From NCBI GenBank assembly GCA_036362985.1, contig JAYGXS010000002.1:11291502-11355501 (forward strand): 64,000 nt of DNA, written 5' to 3'. Under the pieces are notes generated by a model that searched no databases, was not told the origin of the DNA, and worked only from the letters and a program-made list of their open reading frames with translations. This stretch comes from Ligula intestinalis. Taxonomy: Eukaryota > Platyhelminthes > Cestoda > Diphyllobothriidea > Diphyllobothriidae. Numbering within the stretch: the stretch's first letter is position 1; each line of letters begins with the position of its first letter. Made by a program: the position numbers and the translations under genes. Positions 47,278 through 58,700 of the stretch are shown piece by piece.

Positions 47278-48326
47278 CAAAAGTAGCTTATGTAGCCCCA
47301 CTCATTAATCCCTACAACCTACATGTTTTCCTACGAAAACTGTGTTTATCGGGTTTTATAGACGGGAAATTAGGACAAGCAGTGGAATGTACTTTAATAA
47401 ATGCTAAATGCATTTTTATTTTACTGTATTTAGAAGTCTTGTCGATCTATATCTGTAGATTTTCCTAATCTGGATTAGCATTTAACTTATTGCGGAAAAA
47501 CCCAACTATCAAATTGCAGGTTTCTTTAATTTCCAGAAAAATTGCAATAGTGTTTAGGAGGTCGTTTACATCAACTTACCTGTGGTCCAACTTACCATTC
47601 TGGTGGTAGATAAGTATAGTCCGCTACGCGAAGCACCACGCACACCTTCAATTTACACGCGGAACAACTTACTCCCAGCGGCCGCGGGAAGCAAATTAGA
47701 TTACATTTTTTCCACTTTACATTTGCTTCTTAAAATATTCTTTTCTGCCTGTCCGATTTTTTCACACCGAACTCTCTATAACCATTTTATTAGCAGGACA
47801 AAATGCTGGGAACAGGGGTGTATGAGTGAGCCTACATAAGCTTATTTGGCCACAAAACCAAAGGGCCCCGTAGGAGGATGTGCGCAGACTACCAAATTGA
47901 TAAGAATAAAGGCAAAACTGATTTCATCCGGTAGCTTCCGAAATATTAACTACAAAGAAGACACCTTATACCACATGCTCCTTTACAGTTTTAATAGTGC
48001 ATGTTGAACTTAGTAGACCACCTTCTAGAATAAAGCCGTTCGTTTTTTTGAAACAGATAAACTGATCGTCCATACCCTTTCTTGTTTTATTTTTCACTAA
48101 AAAATCCACCCAGACAGCCGAAATGTTTGCTTAAAGCACACACACTTTAGAAAAAGTCAAGGGAAGCAAACGCGACTGCATTTTTCACTTTACACTTGCT
48201 TATAAAGATTTCCTTTGCTGCCTTTCTTATTTACCCACCGCAAAAGACTCTATAACCACCGTTTTTGCAGAACAAAGTGCTAGGACTAGGAGTATGTTAG
48301 TGGGGCTACCTAAGCTACTTTTGCCT
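47278..48326. repeat. Repeat cluster: two direct copies (47640-47845, 48130-48326) and an inverted end at 47278-47308
   Basis: The two direct copies share CACTTTACA(T/C)TTGCTT, ACTCTATAACCA and AGTGAG/AGTGGGGCTAC endings. The end of the second copy, GTTAGTGGGGCTACCTAAGC followed by TACTTTTGCC, is the inverse of GGCAAAAGTAGCTTATGTAG at 47276. Together these look like copies of a roughly 200-bp MITE-like element, one end inverted just after the Tc1 relic. They could derive from the same transposon family. No coding. Confidence 0.6.
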
Positions 48327-49269
48327 AGTTTTCTTTATTTTTCCCTTTTATCTTATTTTCCTACACGTATTTCAGTTTTCGGTAAACAAATGACTTCTTC
48401 AATAATCAATAATACTTTATAGAAAAAAATATGCATTTTTTGAAGATTTTGTTTTTCCGTTCACGCAGTATAACTTGCGGGTCCGTGGGGTAAAAGCTTT
48501 GCGAACTACAATGGTATGCATGCAGATTTGACGGTGCTACAGGAAATTTGCGCCAGACTGTAAGTCTCCAACTAACAATAAACAGTTGCGCAGGCCTACC
48601 AAATGTTTGATACCCTGTGCTTCTCCAGATTCCAATAGAATTTCAGTAGATTTCAATAGCTGCGGTCACCTAACAGCATTTGATGACTAACGCCTAGCCA
48701 ACTTTTCAATTATGTTGTTCTAAATTTACGGAGGCTGGGCGGCTTTCAACAACTTGTTGCGACCGGATGTTTTTCTATCTCAAATAAATCACATTCGCTG
48801 AATAGGTGCCATTCATTACCGCTGTCCGAAGGCAACACGAGTATGCATTAAGACTGCTGTCTCAGTATGCCTCCAGAGCCTAATTAGTTCCTTCGCCGGC
48901 AGTATTGGCTCACTGGCTACTGGCGCACACTAATAATAGCAGAAAACGGCAGGCTCGCAGCGTTTTTGTTTCTGAAATCAGACCATCAAACGGTATGAAA
49001 TCGATGCGACCGCAGGGGTGAAGATATTTATATCCGTGATTTATGCTCCGACAATTGTTGTTTCTATTAGTACCACAGACTTCAAAAAAAAACAATCTAC
49101 TCAAAACTTCGTGATACAGACTCGTCCAGAAAAATTAACGTTGTCTGCGCGCAGAAGCAGCAAGAATATAAATACTCAGCCTACGACCGCTTCCTCAGTA
49201 TGGAAGGCTTTTTATAGGGAATTAAGAAGAGAGGCTCCTGATATCGCCAACGCAACAGAAAATATTTGT

Positions 49270-50215
49270 TTTTTTGAGTGCCCCTCGTATTACCTGATGT
49301 TTACCTCGAATCTAAATTCGCCACTTTGGACTGTGCGGTTTTAATCCACTGCAGTCGTTTCAAAGCTTAAAAGGGGATATCAAAAACCAAGGAATTTAAA
49401 TCAATCACACGTAGTTCATCTTCATGTTGATAGCGTTTTTGTCTCTTGTGGGAGCAATTCAAGCAAAGCATTCTCACAACTAGTAAACACGTTTAAATGC
49501 TTTGCACTTAACTGTGGTTGCCCATTCGAATCCCAATGAAATATACTTCTTTCGGAAGACTTTGTTTTACTCAAAGGCATTCTACTGCAGGATGCTGATA
49601 GGTGTCACCCTTGAAGAATTAGGTGAGGCATAAGATAAGAATAGAAAGAAATCCCACTCAGTAAAAATAAAAAGGCGACTATATTAGGGAACGAAGGAAC
49701 AATGCGATACGATATGTTAGTTAGAAACTCTATTTTGTTATTTTGCATTCGAATCTGCAGGTGTCCTTCGTAAACACTGCTCTCGAACCATCAGTTTATG
49801 ATCTGAGTAAGCCTACCAAACGTACTGTCGTTCTTCGTTATCTTTTAGACCTCTGAGTGAAAGGCGCGCTGGAAACCGTGACAATTGGTCCTTTCATCGT
49901 AGACCTGTTATTAAGCTATGCGAAGTAAATGGCGTTTGTATCTGAGATTGCCTCTTTTAATTTAGCCCTGAACAGGTCTGTTTTCAACTTATGAGCAAGA
50001 CTATGAGGTGTTGGAATGGCTGGCATACCGATGCTAATATTCCAAGCAGTTCCTGTAGTAGATCCAATGGAAAAAAATACACATTTGCAGTGTTCAAGCA
50101 AGCCGTCAACTGTTTTTGGATATTAAAAGTGTTGGGATAGCAATAAGATACCTAACAGTAAGATCCGATTAGTGACGGAATTATTTGGATCGACTTTGTA
50201 GTTAACTACTTATTA
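49270..50215. repeat. Segmental duplication, copy 2 (partner 42790-44110)
   Basis: See the partner entry. It lies between the two copies of the 48.6/50.5-kb duplication, so the order of duplication events can be inferred from this nesting. Confidence 0.75.
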
Positions 50216-50411
50216 GGGGGTAGGCAGGCTTCAATAATTTAACTTGACCCAACTGTTAAAAACTCGCAGCCTCGGTGGTAGGCAAACACACACAGCTCGG
50301 AAATCCTGCCTGGGCTGTCAACTTGCTGTTCCCTAATAGAGGATTCAATATGACCCGTAAGTTTGGCCAGTAAAATCGATCCAAGTGTGAGTAAATTCAC
50401 GGCTCATGGTG

Positions 50412-50488
50412 AGCCTCGTAGTTAAGTGGTAGAACGTTGACTGTGGAAGAACCTTCCCCGCTGTGTGGATGCGACTCCCACCAAGGCC
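50412..50488 (+). repeat. tRNA-like SINE segment
   Basis: GCCTCGTAGTTAAGTGGTAG carries an A-box-like TAGTTAAGTGG, and 50 bases further GATGCGACTCCC is B-box like. It ends ACCAAGGC, which pairs with GCCT at the start. Only about half of the acceptor stem pairs, so it is a tRNA-derived SINE or pseudogene. Confidence 0.5.
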
Positions 50489-51229
50489 GCGAATTTTTTC
50501 GGTTAACTAAAATAACTACTCACATGCAAATAAGTCTCGAATTAACAATAACCAGCTGTTCAGGCCTACCAAACGTTTGGGAGCCTGTTTTCTTTGAAAT
50601 TCCAATAGAATGCTAGTAGATTTCAATAGCTGTGGTAACCTAACATTATTCGATAACTAACGCCTAGCCAACTTTTCAATTATGTTGTTCTAAATTTACG
50701 GAGGCTGGGCGGCTTTCACCAACTTGTTGCCACCGGATGTTTTTCTATCCCAAATAAATCACATTCACTGAATAGATTCCATTCATTACCGCTGTCCGAA
50801 GGCAACACACGTATGCACTTGGACCGCCGTCTCAGGAAGCCTCCAGGTTTCAATCAGTTCCTTCACCGGCAGTATTGGCGCACTGGCTACTTGCGCATGA
50901 TAATAATAATAATAGCAGAAAACGACAGGCTCGCAGGGATCTCTGTGTCTGAAATGAGACCATCAAACGGTATGAAATCGAAGCAACCGCACGGGTGAAG
51001 AGATTTGTGTCCCTGATTTATACGACGAAAATTTTTATTTTCCTTCCTATCACAGACTTCAAAAACAATCTACTCAAAACTTCCTGATATAAGCTCTGGT
51101 CCAGAAAAAGGAACGTCGTCTGCACGCAGTGGCAGTAAGAAGACAAATATTTAGTCTACGAACTTATCGTCAGTAGACAGGGGTTTTGCATGAGAAATAA
51201 AGAAGAGGAGTTTCTCATATCACAAGCCC

Positions 51230-52420
51230 AACATTCACTGTCTGTCTCTCTATGAAAACTGAAGCTAAATAGCTGGATAAGGAATTGCATACGTCCTGAC
51301 AGTGTGGACTTAGGCTCGAAGTCACTGTAAGAGGCAAGAAAATGCATACAATTAATGGTGTGTCTCCTTGAACTTTATTTCAAATTCTGAGGTAAGGCAT
51401 ACGAACTAGGTCATGAAAAGTTATATAGGAAACTGATTTGATCATTGAGGCACCCAAACGAATACTTAAATGGGTATGGAATAATCCTACGATACTTCGA
51501 ATTGTGGTTTTTGAACGCACGTATTTGCGGCCACCCATAAAAACTTCACTCGCTAAAAATGATGTCAGTTGAGTTCCAACGTTTTTTAATAGATCCAAAT
51601 GGCCATTTCTAGCGTTTCGTTTACAGAAAATTATCGCTTTCACAAATTGTTTAAGGAAGAGTGTGGTGTAGTTTTCTTAAAGTTTAACCTTTCTCGAATA
51701 CTCTGAATGCGACCTGCCGATGTACTTGCGCTTGAAGATTACAAATATAACCTATACGGCCTTCCTTCAGTGTATATGGGGGACTTCAGACGCTGCATAG
51801 GCAACAGTTGTAAGCGGACATAAGCGAAATTGTTTAAATAGGCTTTTCCTGGTCTTAAACAAGCTTAAACAATCTTAAACAAGATAAGTGACCAAAAAAT
51901 GCATTTTCATCTAAAAGAAAAACTTAACAATCTACAAAAGGAGCATTAAGAGTTATTTTGTGCCGGTATTCCAAAGCGTATATCTTGATTAATAAGGGTT
52001 TTTAAATTCCATCTACATAGTCATGTTATTAAGGCACTCATTTTAATGAGTTATATTTTTGCCAAGCCACCGAAGAAACATGCATTCAAAAGTAGGTATA
52101 TTGGGTGAATTAAATGTCTTCGGGTTTTATGCATGACATTCAATATTACCCACCCTCATAAGTAATCCTATGCAACCGAAATCATACTGCCAAATTTGGA
52201 TTGCCTTTTTTGTGAGAGAATCCATTTATATAAATTAGTTGGCACGCATGGGTCGTGTTATGCAGAGAATGCAGGCGTGCGGGTCTAGATCCCCACAATA
52301 AACGTGGTGGCATCCAGATTCAACACATATATTGACGCAAAAACATAGTAATCGTCTTCTTCACGACACTACCTGGGATATCCGGTATGTACACAGAATA
52401 AGATAATTTCTGTAAAAGCT
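51230..52420. other. No recognisable gene
   Basis: AT-rich. An 87-codon minus-strand frame (51380-51643) has no motif. This is presumably intron if the minus-strand Tg1 exon next door belongs to a gene running leftward. Confidence 0.4.
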
Positions 52421-52423
52421 TAC

Positions 52424-52587
52424 CAGTGTTGCAATCTCGTAGTTCGTCTGGGCTTGTCCAAGTACCCGCAAAAGGAACTCCGGTGGTGACATTCACGCAG
52501 AAACAGTCTCTTTCACTGCACTGCCGAGCCGTGTAGAGGTCTTGTCGGTCAGGGCGGCAGGTGGGAAGGTACTTTGGCAATGGAGAT
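52424..52587 (-). CDS. Thyroglobulin type-1 domain exon (internal exon, partial gene)
   Basis: A 164-nt minus-strand exon. The acceptor is TTACTTCCAACAG ending at 52588; the donor is ACTG then GTAAGC at 52423-52418. It starts in phase 2 and ends in phase 1. The product has LPKYLPTCRPDRQDLYTARQ, then CSERDCFCVN, TGVPFAGTWTSPDELRDC and NT. This fits the thyroglobulin type-1 pattern: a VPxC block, the QC, a CxCV core (CFCV for the usual CWCV), a GxxxxGT turn and the final Cys. The first Cys of the module would be in the preceding exon. Tg1 modules occur in secreted or matrix proteins and some inhibit cysteine proteases. The rest of the gene is not identifiable, but its donor phase matches the SEA exon acceptor at 26.65 kb on the same strand. 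Confidence 0.8.
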
Positions 52588-53334
52588 CTGTTGGAAGTAA
52601 CCGGGCGACCACCTCTAGCGCCCTCTAGGCCGACGTTCTTGCGATCCCTGGAGCGGAGACTGTCAATGTGGATGGGTGACAGGGTATATGGTGGCCCGGG
52701 GAAGGTTTGATTCCTCCGCAGGAGAATTAACCTCCGGGCGCGTGCGCAGCCGACTGTGCGCGCAAAAAGTTACAAAAGGAAAGAAAAAAACGCTATGGAA
52801 TAGCTTTCGTTTTTTGAAGGTTTTTAAAGTTCCCACCTTTTGGGTTGTATATTGTCAAGGTCCATTATTGTCTATACATTATTCCCCCACTTTTAAAAAT
52901 ATGTACCAGCTTTCAAATATGCTTTACAGCTTCCAGAAAAAAGGTAGGTAGGCCCAGAAAATTGTCCTACGTTGCGATCAATAACAAGTTCACGCATAAT
53001 ATTACGGGATCCGCTGCGCGGGAAAAGTCTGATTCGACATCTGGATTGACTATGATAGAAGTTCGTTTGATGAAGGATGGCAATTGGTACACCTGATTCG
53101 ACGGCTCATAGTAAAACACACAGAGAAAATAGCCTTACACCAAGATTCAAACTACCCACAGGCTTTCCAATAGATAAGAATCCTCAGTAAGTTATAAGTC
53201 ACCGTATAAAGGCTGGCGATGTTTGCCTTTTATAGACCTTTTTGACAAATAAACGGTTAGGAGCAGATAAGACAGAAAAACGTGCACGTATGAGGATGTG
53301 AACCTCATCGTGCTTATTAAATAAATTCAATCAA

Positions 53335-53628
53335 AACAAGGGTACTCCAATGGGCCTCCTAGCCTCCATTTTATTGGCAGATTTGGTACTACGGGAGCTA
53401 AAAAACCTATCTTCGGTCAGTACGAGTCCGTTTTCAGACACTTCAATGACACAGTTTTTGGCATAATGTAGAACATGCTTCCGTATTACCACAGCCTGTT
53501 CAACACAATCTTGCCGGACATTCTATTCACGAGGAAAGAAGCTAAGGAGCAATAATTCCTCATCCCTGTCGTACTTGTCAGACAAAGTTCCGACGGTGAA
53601 CCTGAGACTGCGGTTTATAGCAAGACGG
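53335..53628 (+). pseudogene. Penelope-like RT fragment, third subfamily, catalytic site mutated
   Basis: The plus strand reads QGTPMGLLASILLADLVLRE (RT motif B region), then after a shift VFRHFNDTVFGIM where the YVDD box is expected, so the first catalytic Asp is Asn. It continues HSLFNTILPDILFTRKEAKE and ETAVYSKTA, the usual strand after the palm. No endonuclease is attached. The fragment ends where GC-rich repeat sequence begins. Confidence 0.75.
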
Positions 53629-53912
53629 CGAGCCTCAGATAGCCGCGCATCCTCCATGTCAACCGACAGTTCCCTCGTCGATTTCGACGATGGGCACCAC
53701 GCGCTCCAACAAGCCGCAGCAAACGCTGATGCAAGCCGCAACTGACACAAAGGCGAGCTGGGCAAGCAATACGCAAGCGACAGCTAGCAGGAGCAACGCA
53801 GAGAACTGGCGCGAGGGAAAACAAGAGTTTAGGCAGACTCGCGCAGTATCTACCCACTCGCTCGCCACTCCCACCTCCGTATCCGGTGTAAAGCAGAGTC
53901 AATAAAACCGGG

Positions 53913-54592
53913 GATGAGGGAGGGTGTATCTGGCTGGCGCGATAAACACTCGGCACGCGCACACTTGACACAGCTATCTCGCTAGGTATGGTCTCGGTTG
54001 CGCGGGAGCGCCATAAAGGCCACATTAAGAGGGAGCCATGGCAGTCTGACTCTCAGTCCTCCCTCTCCTCCCGTACGCACACACAGATACGCGCGTACAG
54101 AAGGAGCAGCTACGTAGGGGGTCCAAGTTTCACCGTCAGTTGGCAGACCCTCCAAGCCACGGCTTTTAGCGCACCGTGATAAATTCAGACGCATTCAGAT
54201 TTATTATAGTGAGGGAAAAAACGCGCCGAGGTCGACCTCACTCTCTTTCCCACCGCATAGTGACCGCCGGCGATGAAGAGGACGCAGATGGCTGGCGCGA
54301 CCAAAACGCAGCACCCGTACCAACAGCACGCCTCAATAGGTATGCTCCCGACTGGAAGTTCCATAAAGGCCACATTAAGAAGGAACTATTGAGCCTGACT
54401 CTCAGCCCGCAGACAGCTACTCCACACAACAAGACACACTGGGCCGGCTGCGGTGTCCAAGTTATCCCGTCATTTGGTGACCATCAAAGCCACGGTTTTT
54501 AGCGCACCGTGATAGATTTAGACGCATTCAGATTTATTATAGTGAGGGAAGAAACGTGTTGAGGTCGACCTCACTCTCTCCCCCCCCCCACC
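53913..54592. repeat. GC-rich tandem repeat, two units of about 340-350 bp
   Basis: Units about 53913-54262 and 54271-54592. Shared blocks: GGCTGGCGCGA, CCATAAAGGCCACATTAAGA (54011 and 54361), AGCCACGG.TTTTAGCGCACC-like (54156 and 54490), ACGCATTCAGATTTATTATA (54190 and 54524), GAGGTCGACCTCACTCTCT (54228 and 54562). GC content is far above the surroundings. Unit 2 ends in a run of about ten C. The overlapping open frames on both strands are a by-product of GC richness. Confidence 0.85.
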
Positions 54593-54599
54593 CCCATGT

Positions 54600-55160
54600 C
54601 AACCAACCGGTGACTCACAAACAGAAATGTGTCATACCGTTCTTCAAGCCGATTCAGATAACAGTAGCAACCTGAGAAGGCATGAGACCCGAAAGCGAAG
54701 GTAAAAATGCGTGCGTCTTACTTATTCAAAGTTCTACATAAGCCAATGCTTAGATGTCAAGTTCCTGCTTCCTGGAGAAGGTACGCTCTGCTATTGATGA
54801 GTAACGAGACAATTATCTTTCGAAAATTCGCGGTTTGCTTTTCGCTAACTTTATACCTTGGGAGTTTTCTCCTCAGATATGTTCTGTAGATTTCCAATAG
54901 TTCGCGGCATTGAGAATATGTATATTTTAATTTTTAAATTAACCCTTTTGTAATTTATGAATTTTAAAAAACAGTTACTGAAATACAACTTTAATTAGAG
55001 CAATAATAAATATTAAATCGAAACAAAACGAGGACTCTAAAGAACTAACCGAGCTACCACCTCAAAAAGCGTCTGATCAGGAGGCGCCTTTAGTAGAACT
55101 GGAGTAATGCTCTTCTTGCTTGTGCAGTAAATTCATTTCATTGTCATCCCCTTCACATGT
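54600..55160. other. No recognisable gene
   Basis: AT-rich sequence between the tandem repeat and the next PLE fragment. The 60-codon frame at 54707-54889 has no supporting features. Confidence 0.4.
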
Positions 55161-55740
55161 AATCGTGGGTGGAAGTACATTGAGCGTACGAAAAGGCCAT
55201 TAGCAACCAGAGCCGCTGAGCACTTACTCAACTAGCTTTTCAAGCAAAAAGACAGAGTACCACGGTCCTCTATTACCAAGCATCTACTAGACAGTGGTCA
55301 TTCTGTCGATGTCAAAACAGCGTTTCGAGTACTTTTCGGGCCCGAATAAATCAAACCCTGCGTTATTTGGAAGCTGCCTACATACGGCGGGAAAAAGCCG
55401 TCCTATGCAGGCAGCTTGACAATTTAGTCAACCTCTAATTACTCTGGTAATTGGTCCCTTCATTTTAATTCCTACCTGATTTTCGCTAACTTCCCTCGAC
55501 TCCCCTCCCTTCCTATACGTTGATTTAATGCAGTGTTCTTTACCTGATCATTGTTTAAACTGACCTATGATCCCTGCTGTTATGCCATTCTGTCTCTTCG
55601 TTATCATCCTCATGTAGTGACGAGATGCAGCTGAGAAATCATCAAGAAAATTACGACGTCAATAAATCCTGCCGTATACGTCTGTTTTAAATTTTCACCG
55701 GGTAGCAAATGCCTCAAATCCCCTTCATTGTCTTCCATGA
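55160..55740 (+). mobile_element. Penelope-like element fragment: GIY-YIG remnant, 3' UTR and hammerhead tail
   Basis: From about 55174 the plus strand reads WKYIERTKRPLATRAAEHLL (YIGRT box degraded), QLAFQAKRQ-type region with SITKHLLDSGHSVDVKTAFR, then LRYLEAAYIRREKAVLCRQ and a stop near 55437. The 3' UTR matches 20650-20800. It ends in a hammerhead motif (55624-55672) followed by the element's 5'-type sequence TTTTAAATTTTCACCGGGTA, which also follows the motif at 20.9 kb. That suggests a remnant of a tandem junction. Confidence 0.8.
55627..55672 (+). ncRNA. Hammerhead motif in PLE tail (one core change)
   Basis: GCAG (55627-55630) is followed by core CUGAGAA (55631-55637; one G to A change from CUGANGA), short stem II, GAA at 55646-55648, a damaged stem III ending AAUAAAU, C55668 as the cleavage nucleotide, and CUGC (55669-55672), which pairs perfectly with GCAG to form stem I flush with core and cleavage site. 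Confidence 0.6.
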
Positions 55741-55744
55741 TGCG

Positions 55745-58700
55745 CAGATGATAACTCATCATTATTTATTCGTGAGTACCCGTAAGCAGTTTTACATTTT
55801 ATACAATTCATTCTTTTACTTTAGATTTCATTATTTTTTACACGTAGTTAAGTGTCATAGTACAGTTGTCAGGAGCAAATGAAGTATGTATGGATGTTGG
55901 AAAGATTAATAAGGCATGTGAGAGTGTGAAGCATCTATAAACAAATAAGAGTTTATATTGATATTAAGCTTTTATCTACTACAACTGTACCAAATTTTGA
56001 ATTTCGCGGGGTCTCGAAACGGAGTCCTTGTGATATTCGCGTGTTTAGTAATATACTTTGTGAGCAACCGCGTGGACACTGATATTTTAGAAGCAATCGG
56101 GTGCATTGCCGACAGACTGAACGTTGTACTTGAACACCGGTTCAAAGCAAGCATGCGCTGCCGATTCATGTCAATAAAAAACCATTAAACTTAGTGGAGC
56201 AGTAAAGTGCAGTGTTCTGCATTCAGCGTCCCTGTACTTTCACAGGTCAGACTGATCGCACATTCCGGCCGCGTAGCCAACAGTTAAGACTGGGAGGGTA
56301 ATTGCCTATCGCGAGTGGTTGCTAACACCTTCAAGGTGGGTCGTTAGTTCCATTTCGCAGCCTCAGGGATAATCGCATAAGCCAGAGGTCAGGCAAGCCT
56401 AAAGTTAATTGATAACCGAAACTTTGATAAGACCTCAGTCAACCGGCATATGGATTTTGTGTCTTCAAATGGAGTCACAATTACATCCTAATGTGTGGCA
56501 TTGCCATTGATTCACTAATGATCACTATATCTGTCACCTAATATTGATTTGATGTCATTTTTGACGATGGTCTCTTGTACGACTTCAAAGGCTCATGAAA
56601 ATAGACTAAGGGTTCCAATCCTTTATCAATCTCCTCGCATTTTCCTCCTTAAGTAATTGGAAGTCGAAAGTTTGGCTCCATTCGGGAATAACTCCGATGT
56701 GACATATTTGGGACTGTTCGTATCTGAACAATATTGTTCCCGTGAAGGAAAAATTACTCCGGCTGCTTTGCCGGCGCAAACATACTTAAGCTAAACTGAT
56801 ACCTCGATCGCCTTTTCTTCTTCTCGGAAGTCGCCTATGGACTTGATGCCACGATACCTAAGGTGTAGGGCTTCTGCAATGAAGCTTTACGGTCTTGGCC
56901 GAATCTGAACGATCTGACGACGAGTACCCACAATTTATTCATAAGTATTTATTTTCTTTTATGAAGGTAACGCCCATTTCTGTGTGAGATGATCCAAAAC
57001 CTGGCTTTGGTTATCATTATACACGTCCACAGCCGCTCCATATTTGGTCGGGAATTTTATGAAGACGCGTCTTGTCACTCATTTTACTTAACTATACGAT
57101 TGGCTAAATTCTTGGATACCCTGCATAATGGACGCATACTGTGGAGAAGGGATCACAATGTTGACCAAATGAAGTCGATCAAGTCTGCGATATTGCCTTA
57201 TTAAGCTACAGTGATTTATCAAATATTTCATTTCATGGAAGATGGTGAGAAACTCTCCAGTCTATTCATAAAAACTGTAACAATCGACGTAAACCAAAAG
57301 CAAATCGCCAAGTATGAAATGACACATCTCATGATTGAGAACTGCGCATGGAAGAATTTCATATTTTTGATTACCCAGTAGATAAACTGTTGCTAATCAA
57401 ATAGAGTTAGGACAAAATAATTATTGATGTTGGTCGCAGAATTTTATCTGTCCTTTATGGTAGATATGGTATGAACACCTGTTTCTTGATAGACAAATAC
57501 TTATAGATATCGATGAATATCTGTAAGGTCATCCATTGTGGTTTTACATGTTGCGTTGCACACCCAAGAAAACGAAGACTAATTATTTTGATCACCACGG
57601 ACAGCAGACGACCTGTGTTGTACAGACTTTTTGGGGTGTTGTGACAGCCAAAAACTCAATATGTTTGAGATGTTTGGAAATTTCTTAATCAGGTTTGTCA
57701 AGCCGGATCGCGGATTGTCTATGGTCTGACGTACAGACTCCGAAGCTCACTAACGCACCAGGGGCAATTGTGACTACATATGAAAGCAAAGCTAAATGTG
57801 CATTCAAACTTGAATGAATACTTAAAGTAAGCAAAGGAATTCCATGCATCGTGTGGTGGAGAAATACAATAATACGGTTACGTTCAGAGGATGAGAGAAA
57901 CAAAAACATACTTCGCTCCAGAAGTGATGGACTGTATTCGTGACCAAAGTTGGCCTGCCCGTCCGAAGGGGAAACATTGAGAGCACATCGCAGCACCTTC
58001 AAGGCAAACGGTTGGAGTTCTTTATAAATGAATGCTAAGTTTAAATTCGACCTCTGGAAAACGAGTCAATGGAACAATTTATACGGTCCAAAACGGTTTA
58101 GTTTCAAAACTACCTAAATGCCTTTGCATGGCACCCTAGAAAAGCAATATTGACCAAATAACAACGCATCCAAAGGGTTGTTACACTACTAGGTTAATAT
58201 TCTGCCCTCTCCTAAACGATTGCTTCCACAAGAATTAATACGCCACAGTTATATACAGCTATTGGTTAGGTGAACAAAGCGAACGAAACATATTGAAAGC
58301 TGAAAGGCAATGAGGAGTCACAATAAAAGTTTGGGTCAAAGGATTGACATTATTTAGTCTGAGAACACTGTACTTCACGGTTCGGTGTTGGACACCTTTC
58401 CGGTAAGTAACTTAGATGGCCTGCAGCGAAGAAAGCAGCAAACAAGAAACTGAAACGAAACTTGATATTTATATGAATAAAATTAACTCCGAACAAAAAC
58501 TATATTGATTGCATTATAAATTACAAACGTACTGTTTAGCTCTGTCAACCATCCCATTAACATGGTCGGACGATCAACCGGGGATTGAGGTAGAAAAGAC
58601 GGAGTCCACTCTGGGATAGCCATCAGTACGGCACACTATCGCATTTCTCATCATTAAAATGTGACATCCGAAAATCAATCGCGATTAGCTAGGATTAGTG

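Larger units (their letters stand above)
48560..51225. repeat. Two-copy segmental duplication (about 48560-49250 and 50528-51225)
   Basis: About 690 bp per copy, 85-90% identical by eye, and so among the youngest duplications here. Landmarks are CGCCTAGCCAACTTTTCAAT (48691 and 50661), ACGGAGGCTGGGCGGCTTTC (48728 and 50698), ATTCATTACCGCTGTCCGAA (48811 and 50781), and CAGACCATCAAACGGTATGA-like (48980 and 50950). Period is about 1.97 kb. The spacer holds copy 2 of the 42.8-kb duplication. The frame at 49018-49344 is not conserved in the second copy. Confidence 0.85.

Noticed and set aside
49018..49344. A 108-codon frame with FISVIYAPT, resembling a LINE endonuclease motif
   Set aside because: The match is only a few residues, and the frame is not preserved in the closely similar duplicate at about 51000.
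50412..50488. A functional tRNA gene
   Set aside because: The acceptor stem is only half paired and no clean anticodon arm can be drawn; a SINE or pseudogene fits better.
53615..54502. Several overlapping open frames on both strands in the GC-rich tandem repeat
   Set aside because: Stop codons are rare simply because of GC content. The frames are not shared by the two repeat units and have no motif.
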